Assembly (NCBI GenBank): GCA_031256895.1
Contig: JAIRPR010000205.1
Location: 1-32,291 of the forward strand
DNA length: 32,291 nucleotides
Reading direction: 5' to 3'
Source: Coriobacteriaceae bacterium
GTDB lineage: Bacteria; Actinomycetota; Coriobacteriia; Coriobacteriales; Eggerthellaceae
This document shows positions 10,681-20,560 of the stretch, piece by piece; the stretch's first letter is position 1; every line of letters begins with the position of its first letter. Under the pieces are notes generated by a model. The model was not told the origin of the DNA, did not search any database, and saw only the letters and a program-made list of their open reading frames with translations. The position numbers and the translations under genes were made by a program.

Positions 10681-12748
10681 GGGACGCCTCCTTGCGGGGT
10701 TCCTGGGTCATCGGCTCCACCTGGTAACGGGGGCACAGGCCGCAGGCCTCACAACTACCGAAAGAGCAATCCGGCGTGGTCTGCCCCAGGGCTGCCCGCT
10801 GCCGCTCGCGCCGCAAAAAGCCTGTCTCCACGCCGCAGTCTATGTGGCTCCAGGGTGGAATGAAGGCCGTGTCCCAGCTGCGCGAGGCTGCCTCAGCCGG
10901 TGTGAAGCCCAGCGTGACGGCAGCATCTTCCCAGGTTTGCGCATTGAAGCATTCCGACCAGGCGTCGAAACGGGCACCGCGCCTCCAAGCCCCCTCTATC
11001 CAGGCGGCACATTCGCGTCCGCCCCTGCTCAAGGCCGCCTCTATAAGGCTTGTGGCTGGATCGTGCCAGTTCACCGTGATGGCACGGTACTTCACCGAGG
11101 ACCGCAGCAGGTTCACACGCCGCATGGCCTCGTCAGGCGGTATCTGCCCGTCCCACTGGAAGGGGGTGTGCGGCTTGGGCACGAAAAGGGCGCAGGACAC
11201 GCTCATCTTGATGCTGCCGCGCATTCCGGGCGGCACCGCTTCACGCGCCCGGTCATATGCCCGTTGGGCCAAGCTTGCGATGCCCTTGACGTCATCGTCG
11301 GTCTCGGTGGGAAGCCCCAGCATGAAATAGAGCTTGCAATGGCGCCAACCGGCGGCAAAGGCTGCATCGATGGCATTGAACAGGTCGTCCTCGGTCACGT
11401 TCTTATTGATGACGTCGCGCAGGCGCTGGGTCCCCGCTTCGGGCGCAAAGGTCAGGCCCCCCTTCTTGCGGCCTGCCACCAGTCCGGCCATGCTGACCCC
11501 GAAGGCATCGAGGCGCTGCGAGGGGATGGATATGCGGATGCCCTTTCCCTCACACGCCTGGTTCAGACGGGTCAGGATAGCGGCTATCTGGGAATGGTCG
11601 GTGGTCGAAAGCGAGGTCAGGCTGACCTCGTCGTAGCCGGTGGCCTCAAGGCCTTCCAACACCGCAGACACGATCTGTTCAGCCGGCCGCTCCCGTACAG
11701 GGCGGTATATCATGCCAGCCTGGCAGAAGCGGCAGCCCCGGGTGCAGCCGCGCAGCACCTCGACATTCAGGCGGTCATGGACTGTTTCAATGAAGGGCAC
11801 CACACAGGGCTCCCAGGCGGGGCTTTGGGAGAATCCCGTGAAGATGCGCCGACGAAAGACCGGGACGGTGTCCCGGCTCAGGGTGTCCCGGCTCAGGGTG
11901 TCCTGGCGCGGGGCTTCCTGGCACGGGGCGTCCTGGCGCGGGGCTTCCCGGCTCAGGGCATCCTGGCGCGGAGCGGGCACAAGCCAAGTGCCGCGTGCCT
12001 GGGCCTCTTCTTGTCCCAAGCCGACATAGAGCGAGGGCACGTAGGTCCCCGGTACCAGCGCAAGCCTGCGCAAGGTATCAGCACGGCCCATGCCCGCCTG
12101 CTTGCAGCGGCGATGCTCGTGCAAGAGCTCAGGCACGGATTCCTCGCCTTCCCCCAAGGAAAAAGCATCAAAGAACAGATGGAAGGGCTCAGGGTTGTAG
12201 GCGACCGGCCCGCCCCCGATGACCAGGGGGTGGCTATCGTCTCGGTCGGCGGCATGGAGCGGGATGCCTGCCAGGTCAAGCACCTCTAGAATGTTGCTTG
12301 CCACCAGTTCGTGCGACAGGGTGATGCCCAATGCGTCGAACTGCGCCAATGGTGCGCAGCCTTCGAGCGAGAAAAGGGGAAGCCCTTCTTGGCGCATCAG
12401 GTCGCAGAAGTCAGGTGCGGGAAGGAAGGCACGTTCGGCCGACATGCCCTCTTGGGCGTTGACCGCTTTGCACAGTATCCGGAGCGCCTGGTTCGGCTGG
12501 CCGAGCTCGTAGGTGTCCGGATAAACCATGCAGAACCGGTAGACCCCTGGCACGGGGGCCGACATGCCCGAAGCCGTTATCGAGGCCCCAAGACCAAGGT
12601 CAGGCGTTGCAGGTTCCCGATAGGAAGTCCCCGGCACCGGGGCGGTAGCCCCCCATTCGTGATTGATATAGCGCGCAGGCCTTTCGGCCTGCGCGAGAAG
12701 CCGGGCAAGGCGCGGCCAGAGGTCGGTCATCGGGCGCCTTCCCTTCAC
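10673..12748 (-). CDS. TIGR03960-family B12-binding-domain radical SAM protein
   Basis: 691 aa; RGCTRGCRFCQAGMIYRPVRER (CxxxCxxC), YPDTYELGQPNQALRIL, FAPEAGTQRLRDVINKN. Confidence 0.92.
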   Translation of the reverse strand: MKGRRPMTDLWPRLARLLAQAERPARYINHEWGATAPVPGTSYREPATPDLGLGASITASGMSAPVPGVYRFCMVYPDTYELGQPNQALRILCKAVNAQEGMSAERAFLPAPDFCDLMRQEGLPLFSLEGCAPLAQFDALGITLSHELVASNILEVLDLAGIPLHAADRDDSHPLVIGGGPVAYNPEPFHLFFDAFSLGEGEESVPELLHEHRRCKQAGMGRADTLRRLALVPGTYVPSLYVGLGQEEAQARGTWLVPAPRQDALSREAPRQDAPCQEAPRQDTLSRDTLSRDTVPVFRRRIFTGFSQSPAWEPCVVPFIETVHDRLNVEVLRGCTRGCRFCQAGMIYRPVRERPAEQIVSAVLEGLEATGYDEVSLTSLSTTDHSQIAAILTRLNQACEGKGIRISIPSQRLDAFGVSMAGLVAGRKKGGLTFAPEAGTQRLRDVINKNVTEDDLFNAIDAAFAAGWRHCKLYFMLGLPTETDDDVKGIASLAQRAYDRAREAVPPGMRGSIKMSVSCALFVPKPHTPFQWDGQIPPDEAMRRVNLLRSSVKYRAITVNWHDPATSLIEAALSRGGRECAAWIEGAWRRGARFDAWSECFNAQTWEDAAVTLGFTPAEAASRSWDTAFIPPWSHIDCGVETGFLRRERQRAALGQTTPDCSFGSCEACGLCPRYQVEPMTQEPRKEASHE
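11869..11975. repeat. In-frame 15-bp tandem repeat inside the TIGR03960 CDS
   Basis: tccyGG at 11871, 11886, 11901, 11916, 11931, 11946, 11961; encodes (APRQD/ALSRE/TLSRD)n. Confidence 0.9.
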
Positions 12749-14043
12749 ATGCCGGGGGTGGGGCCTGAGGCCTTATGTGTCAATTGGGCACCGATTGATT
12801 GGGCCTTCGCCAAGGCCTGAGCGACAAACGGCTGTTCTAAAACCGTTCCCGCAATGCAAAGTGCCTTGTTGCGCACCTTGGCCATCGCTGGAGGAAGCCC
12901 TTCGGGCGAACCGCCCCTCTCGAAGTACTCGATAGCGGCAAATCCCATGGCCAAGGTGCCGCTGAAGCCGACCCCTGCCTTGATGACCCAGCCCAATGCC
13001 GGAACGAAGGCCACCAGCTGCCGGGCAAGGCTTCGGCAGACGAACGCCCCACCTATCACCACGGCAAGCTCCTTCGCCCGCGCAAGCGACATCTCCTGCC
13101 CATAGGCCGCTGCCACCTGCAGCAGCATCTTTGCCTGGTTCAAGGTCATGACCGGGAGGTCTGCCCCCGGAAGGAACGCGACGAAGCCGATCCCCGCGTT
13201 CTGGAGTGCGGTCGATATGACCGCCTCAGCCGAAAGGGGCCTCACGACGAAGGGGAACGCCTGGGCAAAGGCAAGGCGTTTCGCCTTGCAGGCCGCGATG
13301 ACCCATTCCCCCATGCGCTTCTCAAGCGAAGCCTCTAAGGCCTCGTTCAGCAGGTAGGGCTCTGCCTGGTCGTTTGTGCGCCTTCCGGGCGCCACAGGGC
13401 TTCCGGGTGCCACAGGGCTTCCGGGCGCCACAGGGCTTTCGGGCGCCACAGGGCTTCCGGGCGCCTCAGGTTCGCAGGCGGCAACGGGTACCCGGGCATG
13501 CTGAGGCCTACGGCCTGGCACCTGATGGGACCCCCTGCGTGGGTCAAGGAGAGGCGCAAGGATGGATGCGCTTCCTGCTGTCGGCTGCCTTGACGCATTC
13601 TGGGCCCTCAGGTCGGGCGCGAGCACGTCTGCAGGAGGCAGCACGGTGCCTGCCGCTTGGGCGATAGCGCTCACCAGGCTGGGCATGGTGGTGACCACCA
13701 TGACCGGTACCCCTGCCTCGCGCAGGAGCGCTGCGTGGGCGCCCACCTGTTCGTTGAAGCCTGCAACAATGACGGCCATGTCTGATTCCGGGAACACCGG
13801 CAAGGCAGAACGCGAGAAATACCGCGCAATGACCTGCGCATAGGGCGATGGGCTGGTGAACACCCTGCCTATCAGGGCAACCAGGTCATCCGGGGCGGTC
13901 TCGTCCAGGTACACGCTGACCACCAGGCTGGTGGTGCGTGCCTTCTCGATATCGGTCGCCTCATCTATGACGGCCTTCACGTCCAAGGGGATCTGCATAG
14001 CAACCTTCTCTCTGGCTTGTTCCGCTTCCGTTTCTTTCCGCAA
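12745..14043 (-). CDS. DUF697/YcjF-like membrane protein with low-complexity linker (real start probably the MQIPLDVK methionine, ~13998)
   Basis: 432 aa; C-terminal helical GGAFVCRSLARQLVAFVPALGWVIKAGVGFSGTLAMGFAAIEYFERGG resembles DUF697. Confidence 0.6.
   Translation of the reverse strand: MRKETEAEQAREKVAMQIPLDVKAVIDEATDIEKARTTSLVVSVYLDETAPDDLVALIGRVFTSPSPYAQVIARYFSRSALPVFPESDMAVIVAGFNEQVGAHAALLREAGVPVMVVTTMPSLVSAIAQAAGTVLPPADVLAPDLRAQNASRQPTAGSASILAPLLDPRRGSHQVPGRRPQHARVPVAACEPEAPGSPVAPESPVAPGSPVAPGSPVAPGRRTNDQAEPYLLNEALEASLEKRMGEWVIAACKAKRLAFAQAFPFVVRPLSAEAVISTALQNAGIGFVAFLPGADLPVMTLNQAKMLLQVAAAYGQEMSLARAKELAVVIGGAFVCRSLARQLVAFVPALGWVIKAGVGFSGTLAMGFAAIEYFERGGSPEGLPPAMAKVRNKALCIAGTVLEQPFVAQALAKAQSIGAQLTHKASGPTPGM
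13382..13471. repeat. In-frame 18-bp tandem repeat (CTTCCGGGCGCCACAGGG)x5 inside the DUF697-like CDS
   Basis: Units at 13382, 13400, 13418, 13436, 13454; encodes (GSPVAP)n. Confidence 0.9.
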
Positions 14044-14208
14044 TGCCGGGGGCTTTCTTCCCCGGCAGCTCTCCGCAAAGGGGGGGCTGCCCTTTCCTGG
14101 CGACGCTCCGCAATGCCGGGGTATCCCTTTGTCGGCGGCGCTTCGGCCATAGCCGTTTCGCGCATCCCCGGCGTGCCCGCAGTGCCGGAAGCTTCCCCGG
14201 CAAGCCCG

Positions 14209-15393
14209 CTAACGGCTCCCGCGCGCCCAGACCGAGCCGACAAGGCCCAACAGCATGAAGTTCACCAGCATGAACGACGAGCCATAGCTCATGAAGGGCA
14301 GGGGGATGCCGGTAATAGGCATCAATCCGCAGGTCATGCCTATGTTCTCCAAGATCTGGAAGAGCCACATGCCCAGGACGCAGAACACTATCAGGGTGCC
14401 GAAGAGGTTCCCCGCCTTGACTGCTATACGAAAGCTTATCAAAACAAGTGCTCCGTACAGAGCCAAGAGCAGCAATACACCGAAAAACCCGAGCTCTTCG
14501 GCAAGCACACAGAAGATGAAATCGGTGGGGGCTTCGGGCAGGAAGCCCAGAGTCGATTGGGTCGCGTTCGTCAAGCCCTTCCCCATCAGGCCTCCCGACC
14601 CGATGGCGATCTTCGCCTGGTTCAGGTTGTAGCCTTCGTCCGACTGGGCATAGGACTGGTCGATGAACACCAGCAGGCGTGCCCGTTGGTAATCCTTGAG
14701 CAGCTTGTATTCCCCCGTCGAGCCTTTTATCATCTCGTCGGCCAACAACAGCAGGCCCAGCGCGAGCAAGGCTGCCCCCAATGTTATCAGGAGGTATTTG
14801 AGCTTGGCCCCGCCCATGACCAAGGCGACGGCCGCGATGAAAAGATACACCAACCCGGTTCCAAGGTCGGGCTGGGTCATCACGCAGAGGAAGGGCACCA
14901 GCAGTATGCCCAAGGCCTTGCAATACTCGCGGGGGTCGTCAAGGCGCCCGCCATAGCGCGATACCACGCTGGCCGCCATCAGGATCACCGTGAGCTTTGC
15001 GAACTCGCCCGGCTGCAGCTGGAAACCGAATATGCTTATCCAGGAAGTGGCGCCTTTTGCCTCGACGCCCAGGATGGGCAGGTGTGGCGAAAGGATCAAG
15101 GCCACGTTCACGGCCAACAGCACGGTCGCGAAATCCGAGAGCAACCGATAGTCGAAGCGCCACAAAAGCGCCATCAGCACCGCACCGATGGCCACACCTT
15201 GGGCCTGGCGGCTGAAGCTGTAGTCCTCGTTCGTCAGCACCGCAGACCACACCACCAAAAGCCCATAGCCCACCACCAAGGTGATGACCGCCAGGAAGGG
15301 CAGGTTGACATAGCGGAAGAGGGGTGCGCGCTTGGTGGACGCGATCGAGGGATCGGGAGCAGCCACCGTGTTTATCTCAGGTACGCCTGCCAT
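14209..15393 (-). CDS. rodA: RodA/FtsW/SpoVE-family peptidoglycan polymerase
   Basis: 394 aa; multi-TM; QPDLGTGLVYLFI, GMTCGLMPITGIPLPFMSYGSSFMLVNFMLLGLV. Confidence 0.94.
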   Translation of the reverse strand: MAGVPEINTVAAPDPSIASTKRAPLFRYVNLPFLAVITLVVGYGLLVVWSAVLTNEDYSFSRQAQGVAIGAVLMALLWRFDYRLLSDFATVLLAVNVALILSPHLPILGVEAKGATSWISIFGFQLQPGEFAKLTVILMAASVVSRYGGRLDDPREYCKALGILLVPFLCVMTQPDLGTGLVYLFIAAVALVMGGAKLKYLLITLGAALLALGLLLLADEMIKGSTGEYKLLKDYQRARLLVFIDQSYAQSDEGYNLNQAKIAIGSGGLMGKGLTNATQSTLGFLPEAPTDFIFCVLAEELGFFGVLLLLALYGALVLISFRIAVKAGNLFGTLIVFCVLGMWLFQILENIGMTCGLMPITGIPLPFMSYGSSFMLVNFMLLGLVGSVWARGSR

Positions 15394-15402
15394 CGCCTGC
15401 TC

Positions 15403-17565
15403 CTAATCCGTCCTGCGGGGGCTGCCCGCGTTGTTGTCGTCGGGCAAGGGCACCGATTTGCCGCTGGAGCCGGGCACCGGTGCCAGCACGGTGCTCAGCG
15501 TGCCCTCGTCGAAGCTCAGCGCCGCGCTGAGCACCTGTGCCGAGACCGGACAGGCCGAAAGCGCCCCGGCGCCGCCCTGCTCAACCACACAGGCCACCAC
15601 GTAGCGCGGTGCGTCGAAGGGGGCATAGCAGGCGAACCAACCGTAGTCCTTCTTCCCTTTCACTTCTGCAGTTCCCGTCTTGGCTGCGGCGGGCACCCGT
15701 ATATCGTTCTCGGCGAATGCCCGCGACACGTTGGCGTCCTCTTCCGCCACGCCCTTCAGGGCATCGCGCATGATGGCCAGGTGTTCAGGGCTCACATCGA
15801 GCAACTGTTCCTCTTCAGCTTTGGCGGCAACCACGGTGTTGCCCTCTGAGTTCTTGACCTCTTTAAGAAGATGCGGCTTCACTAACCTGCCGGTCGCGAC
15901 CGCCGCGTAGCCCGCGGCCATTTGGATGGGAGTCACCAGAACGTCGCCCTGGCCGATGGACATGTTCGAGAGGTCGCCAGGCACCCACATGGAGCCTTCG
16001 GGCACGTTCCTGAACGCCTCGGTCTTCCATTCGGCATCGGGGATGCGCCCCGCCTGTTCGCCATCAAGGTCGATGCCGGTCAGGGTGCCAAAGCCGAAGC
16101 GCTTGATGAATTCCTGCAGGGCTGTCTCGCCAATGCGGTGGCGTTCGTCATAGAAGCCTTTTGCTATCTCGTAGAACACCACGTCGCAGGATACCACTAC
16201 ACCGCTACGGAAGTTCAGGTGGCCATGGCCGGAAAGGTTCCAGCATTTCTGCTCGTCGTCCTCGCCGAAGCCCGTCCAACTGCCCTGGCAGTCCCATTCG
16301 CGCGTGGCATCGGCGAAGCCATGCTCGAAGCCGGCCAGGCCGGTGAACGCCTTGAAGGTCGATGCGGCAGGATATCCGCCGGCAATGGCGCGGTTGAACA
16401 GGGGATAGAAAGATTCCGCGCTGCTGAACAGGTCCCAGACCTCCTGCGGGATGCCCCCTATGAAGCTCTCCGGCGTGTAGGTGGGGTAGTTCGCCAAGGC
16501 GATGATCCCACCGTCCGAAACGTCCATGCATACGAGCGAGGCAGCCACGCCCTTGCCCGTGCCTATGTCGCCGGTGGGCGCGACCAGGGCAGCCAGCGCC
16601 CTGTCCGCCACCTGCTGCACCGGCGCGCGCAGGGTCAGGTAGATGTCGTTCCCTTTCGTGGGGGCGGTCTCGCTTACTACCTGGCGCACCGTGCCGTCGG
16701 CATCGGCAACCACGACACGCTGCCCATGGTCGCCCGAGAGCACCGTGTCGTAGACGGCCTCGATGCCGCTCTTGCCCACGGTGTCGCCCATCTCAAGGTA
16801 GCTGCCTTCTCGAAAGGCTTTCATATCATCTTCCGAGACGGGGCCGGTATAGCCCAGCACATGGGCTGCCAGGGCGCCCCAAGGGTATTCCCGCGTGGTA
16901 CGGGTCTGGGTGGTCACGCCCGGGAAGGCGGTCGCGTGCTCGGCTATGAAGGCCACGTCGCGCAAACGCACGTTGCGTGCGACCACCCTTTGACTCTGTG
17001 CGCCGCTGCTCGAGTCCTGGATGCGCTGCCGCACGATGTTATGGGGCACGCCCAACAGCGCCGAGAGGCGCTGCACCACCGCACGGTCGCGGGCGACCTC
17101 GGCATCGGCAAGCACGGTGAGCGAGGTCCGGTTCTTCACCAGGGGTATCCCGTCGCTGTCGAAGATGTAGCCGCGCGGGGCTGTGGTGGAAACGGTGGTG
17201 AAGGTGTTCTCCTCGGCCTTCTGCCGGTACTCGTCGTTGGTGAGCACCTGCATGCCCCAGAGCCGCACGCCCAGGGAACCGAACACAGCCGCGGTGAACA
17301 CCCCCATGGCAACAAGGCGCAGACGCAGCTTCTCAAGCGGGTTTATCGCCTTCATGGGCGACTGGTTCACCTGCAGGATGCCCCGCGAGCCCTTGGCACC
17401 GCTGCCGACAGAAGAAGGCATCCCGATGGACTTGATGGACTCGACCGAATGCTTGCCCGCACTTATCTGGGAGGACTTCTTCTTCCGGGAGATGCGGTAC
17501 GCCACCAGCACGCCCACGGCGAGCGCGGTCAGGGTGATCAGGATGGCAGCAATGGCTAGGATCAT
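15403..17565 (-). CDS. mrdA: Penicillin-binding protein 2 (transpeptidase)
   Basis: 720 aa; dimerisation domain TAPRGYIFDSDG, STFK, VVSCDVVFY, KTGTAEVKG motifs; between mreD and rodA. Confidence 0.93.
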   Translation of the reverse strand: MILAIAAILITLTALAVGVLVAYRISRKKKSSQISAGKHSVESIKSIGMPSSVGSGAKGSRGILQVNQSPMKAINPLEKLRLRLVAMGVFTAAVFGSLGVRLWGMQVLTNDEYRQKAEENTFTTVSTTAPRGYIFDSDGIPLVKNRTSLTVLADAEVARDRAVVQRLSALLGVPHNIVRQRIQDSSSGAQSQRVVARNVRLRDVAFIAEHATAFPGVTTQTRTTREYPWGALAAHVLGYTGPVSEDDMKAFREGSYLEMGDTVGKSGIEAVYDTVLSGDHGQRVVVADADGTVRQVVSETAPTKGNDIYLTLRAPVQQVADRALAALVAPTGDIGTGKGVAASLVCMDVSDGGIIALANYPTYTPESFIGGIPQEVWDLFSSAESFYPLFNRAIAGGYPAASTFKAFTGLAGFEHGFADATREWDCQGSWTGFGEDDEQKCWNLSGHGHLNFRSGVVVSCDVVFYEIAKGFYDERHRIGETALQEFIKRFGFGTLTGIDLDGEQAGRIPDAEWKTEAFRNVPEGSMWVPGDLSNMSIGQGDVLVTPIQMAAGYAAVATGRLVKPHLLKEVKNSEGNTVVAAKAEEEQLLDVSPEHLAIMRDALKGVAEEDANVSRAFAENDIRVPAAAKTGTAEVKGKKDYGWFACYAPFDAPRYVVACVVEQGGAGALSACPVSAQVLSAALSFDEGTLSTVLAPVPGSSGKSVPLPDDNNAGSPRRTD

Positions 17566-17574
17566 GGCAAGAGC

Positions 17575-18174
17575 CTAGCGGTGGCGCATCTTGGTGATGG
17601 AAGCCTTCTTGCGCTTCCCGGGCGAAACGGCATGTACCTGGGTCGTAGGGGCGCCCAAGGCTGCCGATGGGGATCTCTTGACCGTAGGGCCGCCCCCTTG
17701 CAGCCGACTCATCAGGAAGTACAACACCACCCCGGCCACGCAATCATACAAGGCGCAGGGAAGCCCCCGGTGCACCAAGGCCTCGAAGGGGCTTTGTGCC
17801 AGGCCGAACACGATCATGAAAGCGGCATAGAGAACCTCGAGCAGCACCGCCGCAAGGGCGATGATGGTGACCGGCATGAAGAAGGTGTCGTTGTCAAGCA
17901 CCATGAAGACCCGCGACACGGCAAAGACGGCAAGCACCAGCAGGAATGCCGTGATGCCCACCGGCCCGTGCCCCATCAGGTCGTAGAGGAAGCCCAATAC
18001 GAAGGCCAGCACGAAGGTGGAAGGCATGCCGGGGCGCGTGACCGAGAGCACCAGGATGAAAGCCAGGATGAAGTTGGGGACCGCCGCAGAGACTGCGATG
18101 TTAGGCGCAATGATGACCTGCGCCAACACGGCGAAGACCAGGGCAAGCGCGGTGGCTATCAGGCTGCGGTCCAT
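17575..18174 (-). CDS. mreD: Rod shape-determining protein MreD
   Basis: 199 aa multi-TM; LGFLYDLMGHGPVGITAFLLVL; position between mreC and PBP2. Confidence 0.88.
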   Translation of the reverse strand: MDRSLIATALALVFAVLAQVIIAPNIAVSAAVPNFILAFILVLSVTRPGMPSTFVLAFVLGFLYDLMGHGPVGITAFLLVLAVFAVSRVFMVLDNDTFFMPVTIIALAAVLLEVLYAAFMIVFGLAQSPFEALVHRGLPCALYDCVAGVVLYFLMSRLQGGGPTVKRSPSAALGAPTTQVHAVSPGKRKKASITKMRHR

Positions 18175-19118
18175 CAGAGCGACCCGCTCCCGGTGCCCGT
18201 TCCTGCGGCATTGCCGCTGCCGTCCGTGCCGTCTTCGGTCCCGGGGGCGTCCACCTTGGTGTTGATGGCGGCCTTGCCTTCCGAGTTCATCTTGGTGACC
18301 ACCAGCACGTCCTCCAAGGGCCCGGTCGTCTCGTTGGGGGCGACCACTATCTTGCGCGTCGCGCCCCCTTGGTTCTCATCGACCTTCACCACCATGCCTA
18401 TGATAAGCCCACGGGCATAGCTGCCGCCAAGACCCGAGGTCACGATGACATCGCCTACCTGCACCTTTGCTTCGTCACTGATGTTCTCGAGATAGAGCAG
18501 GCCTTCGATGGACCCCCGCACGATGCCTTCGGCACGGTTCGATTGTATCAACACCGCCACCCCGCTCTGCGGGTCGGTGAGCAGGCGCACCTCCGAGCTG
18601 AAAGGCGTGGTCGATATGACCTGGCCTACAACGCCCGCAGGGCCCATCACGGTGAGCCCCGTGATGATGCCGTCGCTCGATCCCTTGTCGATGCTGATGA
18701 CCTTTTCCCAGGCGTTCACGCTGCGGCTGCTGACGCGGGCTGCCACTGAATCGAAGTAGTAGGTGTCCTTGAGGCCGAGCAGGTCTGAGAGGCGCTGTGC
18801 CTCCTGGCGGTATTCCTCAAGCTTGGCTATCTCTTCCCGCAGCTCCTTGTTCTGAGCCTTCAAGGCGCTCAGGCTGGCCTCGTCTGCCCCTGCATCGGCC
18901 ATGGCGGTCGTAACCGCCCCTCCGCCGGCGCCCAGGCTTCCCCCCACCATCTTGAAGGGCCCGAAAAAGCCTGCCGCAGCATCCTGTGCCTGGTGGAAGG
19001 GGCCGCTATCCCCTTCGCGGAAATAAAGGGTCACCGAAATCAGGGGAAGCACCAGCAGGACAACCAACAAGACACGCCCGCCAAAAGCGTTCAGGTTCTG
19101 TTGTGGTGTCAAGGCCAT
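18174..19118 (-). CDS. mreC: Rod shape-determining protein MreC
   Basis: 314 aa; N-terminal TM, coiled coil, GPAGVVGQVISTTPFSSEVRLLTDPQSGVAVLI, VGDVIVTSGLGGSYARGLIIG. Confidence 0.93.
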   Translation of the reverse strand: MALTPQQNLNAFGGRVLLVVLLVLPLISVTLYFREGDSGPFHQAQDAAAGFFGPFKMVGGSLGAGGGAVTTAMADAGADEASLSALKAQNKELREEIAKLEEYRQEAQRLSDLLGLKDTYYFDSVAARVSSRSVNAWEKVISIDKGSSDGIITGLTVMGPAGVVGQVISTTPFSSEVRLLTDPQSGVAVLIQSNRAEGIVRGSIEGLLYLENISDEAKVQVGDVIVTSGLGGSYARGLIIGMVVKVDENQGGATRKIVVAPNETTGPLEDVLVVTKMNSEGKAAINTKVDAPGTEDGTDGSGNAAGTGTGSGSL

Positions 19119-19136
19119 AGAACGGGGGCGCCCCTC

Positions 19137-20192
19137 TTATTTTGATCGCATGAGTGTCTGTTTGAGGGCGGTCGGCGTCTCAAGCACCTTCAAGCAGCCC
19201 ACCACCACGTTGGTCAAAGCGGTCTCGCTCACCCACACGGGGATCTCCAGCTTCTCGGTGAGGTAACGGTCAAGGCCTGAGAGCAGCCCCCCGCCCCCGG
19301 TCAGCAGGATGCCGTTTTGGATGATGTCGCTTGCCAGGTCGGGGTTGGTCTTCTTGAAGGTCTCCTTGATATGCCCCACCATCTCGTCTATGGGAACCTT
19401 CAGGGCTGCCCGCACGTCCTCTGACTGAATGGTGACCTCTTTGGGCTGTTCGGTGAGCACATCCTGTCCGGAGATGAGCATGTCCCGCTCGCGCCCGTCC
19501 TCGAAGGGCAGGATGGACCCAATCTTTATCTTGATGACCTCTGCAGTGCGTTCCCCTATCTTGATGCCCAGAAGGTCGCGCAGGTACATGGCAATGGCCT
19601 CGTCCATACGGTTGCCCGCAAGACGCAGGGAAGACGAGGTCACGATGCCACCGAGCGATATGACCGCGACCTCCGTGGTGCCGCCGCCTATATCGACCAC
19701 CATGGAGCCGGTGGGCTCGGTGACCGGGAGGTCGGCCCCCATAGCGGCAGCCATGGGCTCTTCAATGAGGTAGGCCTGGCGGGCACCCGCCTGGATGGCG
19801 GCCTCGAACACCGCGCGCTTCTCGACCGAGGTGGCGCCACAGGGTATGCAGATGACGATGCGCGGCTTGGCTTGCCAGGGGTAGCGCCGCGCAACCGCCT
19901 TGTTGATGAATGCCGAGAGCATGGCCTCGGTCACATCGTAGTCGGCGATGACCCCATCGCGCAAGGGGTGCTCAGCCGAAAAGGCGTCGGGCGTGTGGTT
20001 TATCATGTTCTTTGCCTCATGGCCGACCGCCAAGACGCGGTGGGTGCTCCTTTCGATGGCAACAACCGAGGGCTCGTTGATGACGATGCCTTCGCCGGAT
20101 ATGGCTACCAGGGTATTTGCAGTTCCAAGGTCGATAGCCATGTCGGTTGACATCTGACCTGAAGCTCCTAAAAACCTATCGAATATTGACAT
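19137..20192 (-). CDS. mreB: Rod shape-determining protein MreB
   Basis: 351 aa; MAIDLGTANTLV, VVDIGGGTTEVAVISLGGIV, GILLTGGGGLLSGLD. Confidence 0.97.
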   Translation of the reverse strand: MSIFDRFLGASGQMSTDMAIDLGTANTLVAISGEGIVINEPSVVAIERSTHRVLAVGHEAKNMINHTPDAFSAEHPLRDGVIADYDVTEAMLSAFINKAVARRYPWQAKPRIVICIPCGATSVEKRAVFEAAIQAGARQAYLIEEPMAAAMGADLPVTEPTGSMVVDIGGGTTEVAVISLGGIVTSSSLRLAGNRMDEAIAMYLRDLLGIKIGERTAEVIKIKIGSILPFEDGRERDMLISGQDVLTEQPKEVTIQSEDVRAALKVPIDEMVGHIKETFKKTNPDLASDIIQNGILLTGGGGLLSGLDRYLTEKLEIPVWVSETALTNVVVGCLKVLETPTALKQTLMRSK

Positions 20193-20231
20193 AAAGGCAA
20201 GCCCCTTAAATCTCTAAATACACGAACCTGC

Positions 20232-20243
20232 ATTTTAACACAG
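20232..20243 (-). promoter_or_regulatory. Candidate promoter element upstream of mreB (CTGTGTTAAAAT)
   Basis: Minus strand TTCGACAAGTGCTTCCCCCCTGTGTTAAAAT ~40 nt upstream of the mreB start; the same 12-mer occurs at 26243-26254. Confidence 0.4.
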
Positions 20244-20560
20244 GGGGGAAGCACTTGTCGAAAATCCACAGGGCTACTAAAAAGAAGCACGTGGTCAGTA
20301 AGGTTTAGGCCTCAAATCCGCCCTGGCGCTGTTGCGCGCCCTGGGGCTTGGGGGACTTGCCGCCCTGTGGCTGTTGACCGCGCCTGCAGGCAAAAGGGCC
20401 GCCCGCAGCTCCATTGCGCAGGCTTGGCACAAGTCAACAAAAGGCCTGGAGGCAAGAGTTGGGCCGGCAAGCGGGCCAACACTCGAGAATTCCGCTGATT
20501 TGCAAGGTTTCAGACAGGTGGGCATAACCGATAATCGGGTGCCCAGCCATTGGGCGCGGA

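Noticed and set aside
10481-12289. Plus-strand 602-aa ORF opposite the radical SAM gene
   Set aside because: Antisense of TIGR03960; no motif; high-GC frame artefact.
14017-17559. Plus-strand 610-aa and 545-aa ORFs opposite rodA/PBP2
   Set aside because: Antisense shadows of confident genes; composition atypical.
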